Below, piece after piece: positions 1 through 10,500 of a stretch of 64,000 bases of DNA. How positions within the stretch are numbered: position 1 is the stretch's first letter; each line of letters begins with the position of its first letter. Location: the NCBI GenBank assembly GCA_017562135.1, contig QEYB01000275.1, forward strand, positions 320,001-384,000. Direction: 5' to 3'. A model generated the notes under the pieces. It did no database searches. It was not told the DNA's origin and saw only the letters and a list, made by a program, of their open reading frames with translations. Origin of the DNA: Dipylidium caninum. Taxonomy: Eukaryota; Platyhelminthes; Cestoda; Cyclophyllidea; Dipylidiidae. The position numbers and the translations under genes are program-made.

Positions 1-1017
1 GACAATGTATCTCCATCGAGGTGGTGTTTTAAGTGCAACCAACCGAATGCGGCCCGAGTTTTTCTCGTACGCGACTAGTCCCGTTGCAGAAGAAGAGGAG
101 GAGGAGGAGGAGGAGGCGATGGCAGTAGTCAGAGTCCTTCTCCCCTTCCTCCTCGTACCCTCATGGTACCCTGTGCTTTAGAGGTAATGAGGTCCTCTAA
201 GCAACCTATGCAAGCTGTTGAACCAAAGAGGTCTCCGGACGACCAATTCCGCTTAGCTGGGAGGCAGGCGGTAAATTTTAATAAATTTCTTTCTCCTGGC
301 GCCCAAATTCTCGGTGGTGAGGTCTTGACCATAATCACCTTGAGGGCCTTTGTCGTCGTTGTCATTGAGCGAAAGCCTCGCTAAACGGTGATTTCGAGCG
401 TCTACTACTTCCCACTTTCGAAATGGCTACACCCAGCCAATTGGATGGTCAGGATGTGGAAGTTTTTAGACCCCAGTAATACCTGGTGTGTGCGTTTTGA
501 TCGCCCACGGGGGTGTTAGAATTGCGATGCGAGGGCGCTGATATTCCTTTTACCCAAGTGCGCTCTAATTCGGAGACCTGGCAGCCAGACAATGTGTCCT
601 CCCCTTTTGCTACCGGGTAGAAAGGAGGAGGAGGAGGAGGATCTCTGCTTCTTTCCCTCTCCACTGCATCCTAAAGTGGAGATTAGAATAGACCTGCGCT
701 TGCCACGTAGCTAGTTGCGCCCTAGGCAAATGCTAGCGCTTGACCGGAAGGATGCGCGACATTTTCAGCCTGGTGGAGTGATCCGAGGGAATGCGGGTCA
801 GCTTGTCAACCAGAGCCATGGGATGTGGGGCGTGGGGATAGGGGACCTCGACGGCAACACGTCCCCTCTTGTGGACGAGAAAATCTGTGGCCAAATGGGC
901 TCCCACCTGAGAGACCCGTCAGCCTTTGCACCCTCGATTGGATGCGACAGAGCGGAGGTCTGGGGGCATGACTAAATGAACTGTGCCCAACTCCCTTGTT
1001 CATTCCCTGTCCTACAG
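1..1017. other. No supported gene; intron or upstream part of the first gene
   Basis: Apart from the purine tract near the start and a second GGA tract near 623-640, I see no convincing exon here. Short open frames on both strands overlap each other and have no recognisable motif. By position this is probably intronic sequence of the plus-strand gene that ends at 2024. Confidence 0.4.
88..117. repeat. GAG/GAA trinucleotide tract
   Basis: Short purine tract of AGA and GAG units, a simple-sequence repeat. No coding context is visible. Confidence 0.8.
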
Positions 1018-1366
1018 ACAAATCGCAAACTCCATGAGCTTCGTTCCTCCATGGTCGCCGGTAGCAACGGCCCTGACGCCGACTCACCCCACCGCGGTTT
1101 GCTCTCGCGTTCACCTCCGCCTCTGCAACGTCCAAATCCAGCCACTTCGGCCACCAGCAACCCAGACGGCGTAGAATATGCCGAGTTGACCCTTTTCCTC
1201 CACCTCTGACGATCGAAACACCCTCAGTGGCAGTAGACGAGGCGTCCAAGTGGCTGCGGCGTCCTCTACCCTCGGTCGAAGGGGTTCGGGAAGTCGGGCG
1301 AGGAGAGGTTCGTCACTGGATGCATCTAGCACTTCCTCTGTGGTTTCAATTCGTTTGAACATCCTG
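1018..1366 (+). CDS. Candidate coding segment upstream of the receptor-tail exon (frame uncertain)
   Basis: A pyrimidine-rich acceptor ending CCTACAG at 1011-1017 precedes a stretch open in one frame to a TGA at 1207-1209. That frame is rich in Ser and Pro and ends in the tyrosine motif GVEYAELTL. A second frame stays open from about 1100 to 1360 and also looks protein-like (contains PPPLTIETPSVAVDEASKWL). Both suggest a low-complexity cytoplasmic tail. I cannot decide which frame is used or where the donor lies. It probably belongs to the same plus-strand gene as the exon ending at 2024. Confidence 0.35.
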
Positions 1367-1827
1367 AGCGCAACCGGAAGATCAAGTGACGTTTTGGGGA
1401 TAGCTTAAGAGCCCTTGCTATCCATCAAGACATCGCAGATCAACTTAGAGATGACAGAGGTCTTTAGATACTCTCTCTTTACAATTTTAATGAGGTGTTC
1501 CGCCACCTCATGCCTTTATGCCGAGCCTCCAGTCGCGAAGGACGCCTCTGGGTCTTCCACTAACTTCGGTCATCTGCATTTGTAAGCGTTCCGCTGGCTT
1601 CCGTCCCACTTTTATAGGGCATTCCAGCTGGTAGGCGACTTCTGCACTTCCCAACCCACAATTTGAAAAGTATTTCAATTTTTGATTATCAGTTCAGCAA
1701 AAAAGATCTTACTTGGGCTCGTAACCCCTCGGTTTGGGTCGTCCCGCCACACCGAGTCATAATTTTTCATTTTCTTATGAATGTCGCCTACCGATGCTAC
1801 TAAGTAGGCTTTCCCTTCCTCCGACAG

Positions 1828-2024
1828 GTCCGTCTTCCGCCTCCATGCAACAGCTGCCGCGATCGCACACACAGGGGAGCGAGGACGGGGAGGGGAATTA
1901 CACCGAGATAATTGGCGTTCTCCAGCCCAAGGCCTACACTAGTCAGCTTGTGCTAAAACAGCAGCAGGAGGCCACACAAGCCATCCTCGGCATGCACACC
2001 AATGCGCCCTCAGTTTTTGTGTAA
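1828..2024 (+). CDS. Terminal exon of a plus-strand gene, probable receptor or adhesion-protein tail
   Basis: A polypyrimidine tract and CAG acceptor end at 1827. The exon reads open to TAA at 2022-2024. It encodes a hydrophilic, Gln-rich tail with an acidic stretch followed by NYTEIIG, a tyrosine signalling-type motif, and ends in PSVFV. A C-terminal hydrophobic-x-hydrophobic pattern is a possible class II PDZ ligand. No catalytic domain or membrane segment lies in the window; the rest of the gene is upstream and largely outside it. The function (cytoplasmic tail of a cell-surface protein) is inferred from these short motifs only. Confidence 0.6.
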
Positions 2025-2779
2025 AATTCACCAACCCCTTACTCTCAAACGCAAGTAGTTGGTTTAATTCCCTTCCCTTCCTCTCCTTTTGAATGTTGTT
2101 GCCGCTGCAGATCCTTCTTCCCCCCCCCCCCCCTCCGCCCTCTTCTCGAGTCTAGCAAACGCATTTACTTATCTGTGATGTGAGGAAACCACCACCAACA
2201 CCACGACACTAAAGCAAAAGACGCGGCTGTTGTCTCTCGTCTTCGTTACTCTGCCTCTTCGCGTCTCCCAGGGAGACGCCTCGGCCAGCGTCAGCTTTAC
2301 CTCCTCTCTGCAATCATGCGATACGTCTAATTTTGGAAACGTTACTTAGTAAACTAGTAAGAGCTCTTACCGGATTGATGATTCTTCTTACCTCTGTCGG
2401 TGGGATGGCGCGGTGATTTACAATGGGTGCCTGCAGTCGCCGTGGCTGGACAGATTAATAGCCTCACGACGAACGAGGGTCGGACGGGCAGATCCCGTGG
2501 CGACCAACGAAACGTGTGGGTAGGACGGACCCTCTCCAATCAAAGGGACAGCAGAAAGCCCCTGGTTCATTCTCCCCTTTCCTTTCAAATGCGCCTTTTT
2601 CCAAGGCGGGGCACGGAAATCGCATGGACGTCTCCTCCGGCGGTGTCGTCTAAGTTTACCAGCTGATCGCTCAAATTATCGATTGCTCCGCCTCAAGGTC
2701 ACGACTAAATCAAAAGTTCCACACTCCTGTTTGTCAGTCTCTTTTCCCCCCTCTTTCCTCTTTTTTACCATCACACTCC
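2025..2779. other. Intergenic region between two plus-strand genes
   Basis: This holds a C-homopolymer near 2118-2132 and CT-rich sequence just before 2780. It should contain the 3' UTR of the upstream gene and the promoter and 5' UTR of the next. I see no clear AATAAA near 2024 and no core promoter element that I would call. Confidence 0.5.
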
Positions 2780-4129
2780 ATGACGATCGCGTTTACATCG
2801 GCTGACAACGACCTCCTTTCCAACGCCACTTTCAGCGAGGCCTTGAAGAACCTCGCTAAATCCTACTATCCTTTTGTCTACTCGGACAAGAGGAATTTGT
2901 CCCGACTGATAGTGGACCTGCAGGCGAGTTTTGAAGTGGCATTCGACGCTTTGGACGATATTGAACGAACCAGTGGCGACGTGGAGGGCCTCCACTACGC
3001 CATATACGGACTGGAGGAAGCCCTCTCCCGAGCACTGACAGAACTCGTGGTTATTCGGGATGAGGTCCACTCTCTGACCGTGGCTTTGAAGCAGAGCGAA
3101 CAGTTTAATCTCAAGCTCTACGACCAACTTGTGAGTTTAGACCACGAGGCCACCGACGGCATCGAAAGCAGTCGACAGACGTTGAATGCTTCCAGGTGTA
3201 TGACTAACAAGTACCGCATTCCACAGACGACGAAAGAAGCCCTGGACAGAGCTTGGCTTCGTGACAATTCGGAGAAGTCACATGGCGATGTGAACATTTC
3301 GTCTTTTCTCTCCTCTCAACGTGATTCCCACGGGTTCCACACGTGGATCTGTCGAATTCAAAGGGAGTTGTCCCATCGTCATTCTGAATTCAGCTTCCTC
3401 ACCATGGGTCTGTGGACCGAAGAAGTATGCACCAACTTACGTCTCGCAGAGCCACAGTCTGCACACCGCGGAGTTGGGTGTTTCTCTCGACGAAATCGAC
3501 GCACCGCTGACTTCAATGAAAACGTCACCAAACGTCGGGAGGTTGCGCTGAAATCTCTCCTCCTCACTCGTCATGTCCGGATGGACGACACTCCGTCCGC
3601 TTTGGGATCAATTCAATCGAAGGTGCAGGAGTTGGGGGATGAAATTTTCGCTGAACTGCGGCGTAGACGCGAGATTTTTGAGGAAGCGAGGTCTTTGCAT
3701 CGAGCACTCAACGAACAATTAGGCGGGCGCCGCCACCAACTGGTGGAGAGTCTTTTGGCTACGCATCAAGCGGTCCAGACTCTGTTGGACATGGATGAAC
3801 AGAATGATGGACTGGTGGGGAAGCTGATTAAAACGCGCCCCCTTTTCGCTGAACTGCAGGAGGCAGTGGTTAGGAGTGGCGGCGGTGGAGGCTCCGAATA
3901 TGCAAGTGGAGGAGGTCGCGGCGGGAATGGAGGAGTAGGAGGTGTCGGTGTGGATGCGGCTCCATTTCAGGCCCTCCCAGAGGTGTTGGGAGCGGAGGGC
4001 TGGCGGGAGTTGTTGGAAAAGCTGAGGGCTGTCCGACTAGGCGCGGCGCGCACGTGCAACGCATCCAATCACACACCGAGGGTGTTCAAGTACCCGCTGC
4101 CCCTCCGGAGTCGCCTGAGAAGACTGTAA
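2780..4129 (+). CDS. Unrecognised helical/coiled-coil protein, about 449 codons if unspliced
   Basis: A single open frame runs from ATG 2780 to TAA 4127-4129. Residues 1-135 and about 270-370 are strongly helical, with leucine heptad-like spacing and many charged residues, as in a coiled-coil scaffold protein. Residues about 371-390 form a Gly/Ser-rich linker. The central part (about 3198-3500) lacks this character and begins at a good donor (TCCAG then GTGTATG, 3198), so an intron may lie there. Near the 3' end a second frame also looks coding from about 4045, so the C-terminus is uncertain. I do not recognise the family. The gene converges on the receptor gene. Confidence 0.65.
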   Translation: MTIAFTSADNDLLSNATFSEALKNLAKSYYPFVYSDKRNLSRLIVDLQASFEVAFDALDDIERTSGDVEGLHYAIYGLEEALSRALTELVVIRDEVHSLTVALKQSEQFNLKLYDQLVSLDHEATDGIESSRQTLNASRCMTNKYRIPQTTKEALDRAWLRDNSEKSHGDVNISSFLSSQRDSHGFHTWICRIQRELSHRHSEFSFLTMGLWTEEVCTNLRLAEPQSAHRGVGCFSRRNRRTADFNENVTKRREVALKSLLLTRHVRMDDTPSALGSIQSKVQELGDEIFAELRRRREIFEEARSLHRALNEQLGGRRHQLVESLLATHQAVQTLLDMDEQNDGLVGKLIKTRPLFAELQEAVVRSGGGGGSEYASGGGRGGNGGVGGVGVDAAPFQALPEVLGAEGWRELLEKLRAVRLGAARTCNASNHTPRVFKYPLPLRSRLRRL

Positions 4130-4134
4130 ATAAA
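4129..4134 (+). promoter_or_regulatory. AATAAA polyadenylation signal overlapping the stop codon
   Basis: AATAAA begins on the last base of the TAA stop of the preceding open frame. If that frame is the true C-terminus, the 3' UTR would be very short. If the alternative C-terminal frame is used, this hexamer would lie inside coding sequence. Confidence 0.5.
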
Positions 4135-4520
4135 ACTAAAGACTGGGAAATTTCTTACTGTGTTTCGATGATTAATAGGACAGTAGACAGACCCTGCTCC
4201 TAATACTCCCTTTAAATTTCTTTGGTCGGAACGGACGAGGAGGTACTTTTGCTGGGTTTCCGGCTCACTTTGACCAGTGGGCCGCAAAGGGGCCTCATCC
4301 GGCAAATCTTCTCAACCAGACCTCGCTCTCCATTCTCACCCCTCTCGTACAGGTAGCTGCTGCTGCAGAGGAATGCCCGACTCATTTTCTTTCATCCTCT
4401 GTCTGACCTTTTTCCCCTTAAACGGAAGCCTGGATGGAGAAGGTGGGTCCACCACCACATTCCGTCCCCGCATCCTCCTCCAGGTCGCTTCGAGTGGTAG
4501 TTTGCCCCCTTTTGACCTTC
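4135..4520. other. Convergent intergenic segment
   Basis: This lies between the 3' ends of the coiled-coil gene (plus) and the receptor gene (minus) and should hold the receptor 3' UTR. Short open frames are present on both strands, none convincing. Confidence 0.5.
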
Positions 4521-7500
4521 TTACATTCCGTCCGGGATTGAGTATTTCGTGTCTGATGGGGTAGATGCCGTTCCTGGTGTATGTGGAGTGTGAAGAAACG
4601 GAGAGGCGCATTTTGTATTCTTCCCTTGCTTATCCACGCTGTGGTTAGGAGGGGTGTCTGGCCGAGGTAGCAGAGCCTCCGTGTCAAGGACTGGCGCCTC
4701 CCATAGGCGAGGCGCGATTTCCCCAATCGCGTGGTTCAAGTACTGACGGTCTGGGCCATCCTCGCTGCGATGTGTGTCACCTAACGAGACATCGACATCG
4801 TCCACCGCAGCACCTACACCGTCTGTCGTGGGGAGGACCACTTTTGCAACCGACTGCCCTGCGAGGGGGGGGGGGGGCTGAAGCCCGTCTGTGGGTGTGA
4901 CTGGACCATTTGTGCAAATTCTGCGTTTCGCTCTCCGGTGATGGGTTTACCAAACTACTCAACTTTTTATTACGTTGTCAAATTAATTGAAAACATCGCC
5001 CATTCGAGATGTCCTCACGACAATCTTGTCGGCCCCGGCTATACCCGGTCTGGTTTCTTCAACGATTCCGTTGTTCCACTCAAATTTTTTACTGGGCAGC
5101 ATTTTTCTAACCCAGCCGCTGATTGTTAACTTCGTATGCTTACCGAGACCCAGATAAAAATCCTTAAATTAATTGCATCCAAAGTTGCATAGCTGAGCCA
5201 ACTATTCACGCCTCCTCAAGTCTGGCGTCCCCTTCTCGCACACAACAGGAAGTGGGACTGAAAAGGAGTCACTTTACTCAATGCAAAAATTAATGTACTT
5301 CGCCACCACCAGCGCGGCACTCGCGGCTAGATGTCCGAGGAAATGCTCGAATTCGCCTTAGCTGACACAATCACGAATTCGCCTGTCGTCTCTACGGTCG
5401 ACCGTGGGCGTGAACCGCGAGGCGCTCGCGAGGTCTGGAAGTGGTGTCGCAGGTGTTTGCGTAGTAGCACCTTCTGAAAGCTGCCGCGCAGGAGCACTCG
5501 TACCTAAGCACAAGACAAAGTCATGTGTTTTTTCGACCATTGCCAATTTAGTAAAAATTCTTATCAGGTTTCTCACCTCCTCGTTCAGGAAGCAGTAGAT
5601 AAGTGCCACCCAGAAGCCCTGAAAAAGAGGGGTATAGCCTTTACCTTCGGTGACCACTTTCTCGACGCTATTAGGGGAGGCCTGGCGGTGAAAAAGTAGC
5701 GGGTTCTCAAAACAGTTCGAGATTAGTGGTGTCTTATCAGAGTAACTGACTGCTAGGGTGTCATTGAGTCTAGCAGGGAAGAATGTGAAGGGGAATTGGT
5801 GATTTCACCGCATATCCACTGCTTCGGCGGTCTCCAAAGAAGGGATAGGGAGAGAAGGTAATGGCTTGGTTCACTCACCTGAGTGGAGGTAACGACGGCG
5901 TTGATGTAGGTGAAAATCTGTACAACGGAGGCATGGTAGGGGACTATGAAGATGACCTGTGGTATCCCCAACAGCGGAATTAGCATGAGACAGGCCTTCA
6001 AGGACTTCCTGGCACACATAAAGGTAAAAAATCATACCAGTCGAGAGAAATATTGTGTCCGGAAATTCACGCAGACAATAGGGTTTGGGCATGCTACTCA
6101 GTTGGTATTTAAGTAGAATGACAAAACGAGGGAAAAGAAGTTGCATGGCCAAACGGAGCCAGTCGTTGTTACGGCACGCCGAGTGCATAATAAACAAGTT
6201 ACTTAAGAATTAACGCTGAAAAAAAACATCAAAATGCAGAACTTTATGCCACAAAACAGTCCGCTGTGCGTCAATAATCCAGGCCGACCAGCAAAGGGCC
6301 GGACACAGCCTGACAGATTTCAGCCGCGATCCGACGCTTCGCGCCGGGATAAGCCACGCAGCTCCCCGTCGCGTGCACGTGATCGTCGAGACTGCACTGC
6401 TCCCCTCCGCCACCACACACATTCACTGGCTTGACGAACCACCAAGTCGACACGTAGCACCTCAGTAGAAAACGAGGTGCGCAGTGAACCAAGTCCAGTC
6501 CGGGTCACCTCCACTCCCCTCCCCTCACATCGAGGACGAGGACGAGGGCGAGGACGAGGACGAGGACAAAGGCCATGATAGGACACCGACGGAAATGGAG
6601 CGAACTGAGACGCCACTGAGGGGAGAGACCGACTAGACAGCGCACGTGGCCACAGTGAGGTGTGCGGCCATCGGCCATCAGTCGACGTCGCGTCTAGTGG
6701 CCTCGTCACCCGCAAACCGGCAAACCCACAGCCCCTTGCTCTCACGACCGCAAACACGCCACGAGGCCTCGCCAACCCACCCACCCACCCACACCACGTC
6801 TCCTCCTCTCTGCTGACGGCAACCGAGCCTAGGCTGGCTCTCCACCCCCTCCCCACAACCCAGAGGGTGGGGCCGAGGGGGTAGGGGCAGGAAAAGGAAA
6901 AGGGAAAGGGAAAGGAAAAGGAGGCAATGAAAGCGGGAGGCAGTTGCAAGTGATGGCTCCTCCAGATGTCGACGTTCAACCCCACTGGAATAGACCACCA
7001 GACAGGTAGACTAACAGACAGACAGGCAGACAGACGGCGGAGAGATTGACTGATGAACGAAGGAACTAACAACAACTGTGGGGCTCCTCCCGACTCCATG
7101 TTGATTATGCCCATGTCCAGAAGAGAATCTCTGAACTTCCTCCACACCGTCTACTCCTTCTCCCCCTCCTCCACCACCACCACCACCACCATCTTGTCTT
7201 TCTCTTTCCTCGCGCGACGCGACAGTTCACACGACGAGACTGCTTCCGCACTCGACGCCACCTACGCCAGACGAGGCAGAACGGAAGGACACAAGGCAAG
7301 TGGATGTGGGGCAGGGGCACCCGGGGGGAGGGGGACAGCTCTCGAGGATGGACCAATCGTCATGACAAGGCGACTGAGGTGTGCAGCTGACATGGCGGGG
7401 AATCGTTGAAGGTCTCGTCTCACTCCGCCCCACCTCTGTCGCACGCGTCCCATTGACTGCGTGTAGTCGGAGAGGAAGGCCATCGCCTGTGAGTATCGCG

Positions 7501-10500
7501 GATAACGAGGTGACGAGGAGGAGGGAGAAGGTCTTTCAACCAACTGTCGATTGCATGGAGGCAAATGAACACACGCCTATTTCGCTTTCTTCCTCATTTC
7601 ATTCCATTTCATTCCATTCCATTCCATCCCTCTCCCCTTCGCTCCCCTCCTCTTCCTCTTCCTCTTCCCCTCCCTCCCTCCCTCCCTCCCTCTCTCCCTC
7701 CCTCCTTCTTACTTTCCTTCCTTTCCCGTCCCCCACACTCTCGCCCTCCCACCCCATCCATTCGAGGCCGCGACCCGCGACCCGCGACCCGCGTCTCCAC
7801 CCTTCGCCATCAGGTCAAGAGCGAGGCATCGTGTGGCTCATGCGAACCACGCTTGTCACCACTCATCATTCGACAGGTTGTCGTCACGTCAAAGGCTGAC
7901 GATGTCCTGAGTCGCGTCAATCGGGAGGTGGATGGGTGGAGCACTTTAATCAGTTGTGTGGCGGACTCTTCGCCTTCACTCGAAGCCATCTTGCACCAGC
8001 TGGAAGGTGACTGGGGGAAGAGCAGTTGGCGGGGGGGAGGGGGGGGCGGGACAAAGCGAAGGACATGCGATGACCCCACAGCGACTCACATCGACTCGGC
8101 TCTGTTGAAACGCGCAGGCAACCGGAAACGGGGTCGACTTGAGCCAATTTGTCGTCGTACCAGCTCAAAAGTGTGTTTGCGTTGCCGCAGGGCCAATCCG
8201 ACACTTCCATTGGCCACTTCGAGATCGTGGGAACGAAGGAATGGGGAGGAAATTTTGGGTGCCTTCAATCGAAAAGATGAGGGCGTAGAGGATGGAGACG
8301 AGGACGAGCGCATTGCACTAAAAGTTAATGTTTATTCAGACTTTTGGTCGCTCTCTCCATGTCATTCTCCCCTCCTTATCTCTTCATGCATTCGACTCGC
8401 ATGCATCCATCAAGACAGCCCGAAGACTTTTCATCCAAGTGAGACTATTGCCGACCACTTTGCAGCTGTGTGCGTGCGTGTGTATGGACTAAGATGCCTC
8501 AAACTCACCGACAAAATAATGAGGGAAGGGAGGGAGATGAGGTAAAAGTCCTGGCTCTTTTCAATCCACCGCCTAAATCGAATAAACATGCAGTGGTGAG
8601 TTTAAACACGCACAAGGCCAGACGCGCACTTCACGGTGGGTGGACTCACATATTGGGAGTGTTGACGACATGGGTGATGGTCCATTACGGAGACGAGGAT
8701 GGCTGGCACACCTGAAGTGGAAAATAAGAGGGAAGTAGCGATCAACCTCATCGCCCATTCTCCAAAAGAGGGAGACGGGACACGATGGGAGCGGAGGAGA
8801 TTATAGGATGAGGCCTCTGGGGGGCGAAAGTTTACCCCATCCAAAGAGAGCATAATGCCAGATTCGAACGTGGTGAAGGCCGTAGGTCCAATAGACAATT
8901 TTCAGCAAGTAAGCACCCTCGACGAACATCCAGCACAGCATCGCCAAACTGGCCCAGGCCTGAACAGACGTTGTAGCGTTGTAGAGGTACTGCAAAGTAG
9001 AGAGAAGGTGTTTTGACGCTTTTCTGAACTAAACCGGATGACCTAAGTTACATGCGCTGTACACAACTCGACTTCATTTCCACCTACCTCTCGCCCGCCC
9101 TCGAACCCAACAATCCACCTGTCTTGCCGCCAACTAGAAGCACAGATGGAAAAGCCGAGAACTAATTCTGGATAGGTGGCGCATTGGTGGTTCATCCCTT
9201 CCATCGCCCTCGTGCGAAGTGACGAGGTGTGTGAACTGTCGCAATGCCGCGGTTACCCACCCCGAAGTAGCGCATTCAGAGAAGAGGAACCCACACTACT
9301 AACCATCTTATCTTACCCGATTATCGGTCCATTCCGTAGAGCTAATCACGTAACAGCCGAGTTCAAGTGGGTCTATGGAGCGAAAATTAAACGGGCCTGG
9401 CGAAGACGCCAAACTTAACTACTTATTCACACCACAGACGCTAGCGACCGCTGACACCTCGGCCTTAATAGCATTGCTGTCAGAGATCACGAGGATGGGT
9501 CTACCAGTAGATCGCCTTTTCACGAGTCTTTTGCCACAAAAAGCGTTGTAGAATCTAGATTAGGAGCTGTAGTGTACAATATGCCTATCAATGCTTTAAA
9601 ACAGTAAAACCAGATCAGGAGACAAATCTATTCCACGTGCAAGAAGTGGACGCTGAGTTTGCCTTAATTTAGGAGATTAGCGACTTTAATAAGACGTCAT
9701 AAAACCATCGAGAGTGGAATCATGTAATATTTGCCTTCCCACGAGCCCGTAGATCAAAGATGTGCTCGTAAGTCAAATCAGCTCTGAGTGCCACAAAAAG
9801 TGATCTCTTCTATTTGCACACGTGAAAATAAGGGTCAGTAGATAACGGCAAATGGGAAAAAGAAGGGCAAAGATCAGCGGATCGAATTCAGGCGGTTAAT
9901 TACGAGAATAAGGTTGTCAACACACCAGAAGGCAGAGATGGTCGCACCACTAACGGTAGCGAGTCAGAGACACCTTGGGTCGATTCATTCCGCAAAAGCG
10001 ACCCATTGTGCAAATAGATTGAGCTGCTTTCGCCCAAGGTAGCATTTAGTGAAAAACCCTAAACTTCTCAGTGCGCGCCGCTGGTGCACTATTCCTTTAT
10101 GTTCAGTGAAAAATCCTGATAAGAGCAGTTTGCGCGCCCCAAAGGTGATAGAGCTATCGGGGCAGCGAAGAACAGGGCGAGAGACATTTTGAATAAGCTT
10201 CTTGTAAGGGATGGAGTTTTTAGTTCAGGTTTACTGACCGGCTGTAGGCTTCACTTGCACGATTATAAAGGTAATTTTTTCTGAAAGGGGAAGAAATAAA
10301 GGAATTGGGTAATGAGGAATACCAAAAGACCATGTCTTTGTGAAATTGGAGGAATTGTGCCCCATCAAGCCGAGAGAATTCTTGAGCACGTCAGGACAAG
10401 GCAAAAGGCCGACTGGATCAAGAGCGGCAATAACAAAGTTAATGACAGGGCGATCGTTAGAATGGAAGTAGTCACAGATTTTCATCGGTTACGGGAGGAG

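Larger units (their letters stand above)
6331..8080 (+). repeat. Left copy of an inverted 1.75-2.0 kb dispersed repeat
   Basis: This lies in the receptor intron between exons 8205-8317 and 5879-6008. Almost the whole segment is nearly identical to the reverse complement of 15438-17434. Examples are the outer edge (GATAAGCCAC and the sequence before it, near 6348) and the inner edge (GGACATGCGATGACCCCA near 8062). It contains CCT-rich runs, a CAC run (about 7171-7192), an ATTCC-type pentamer run (about 7598-7626) and a GGCGAGGAC-type run (about 6529-6571). No transposase or reverse-transcriptase motif is seen. Family unknown. Confidence 0.85.
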
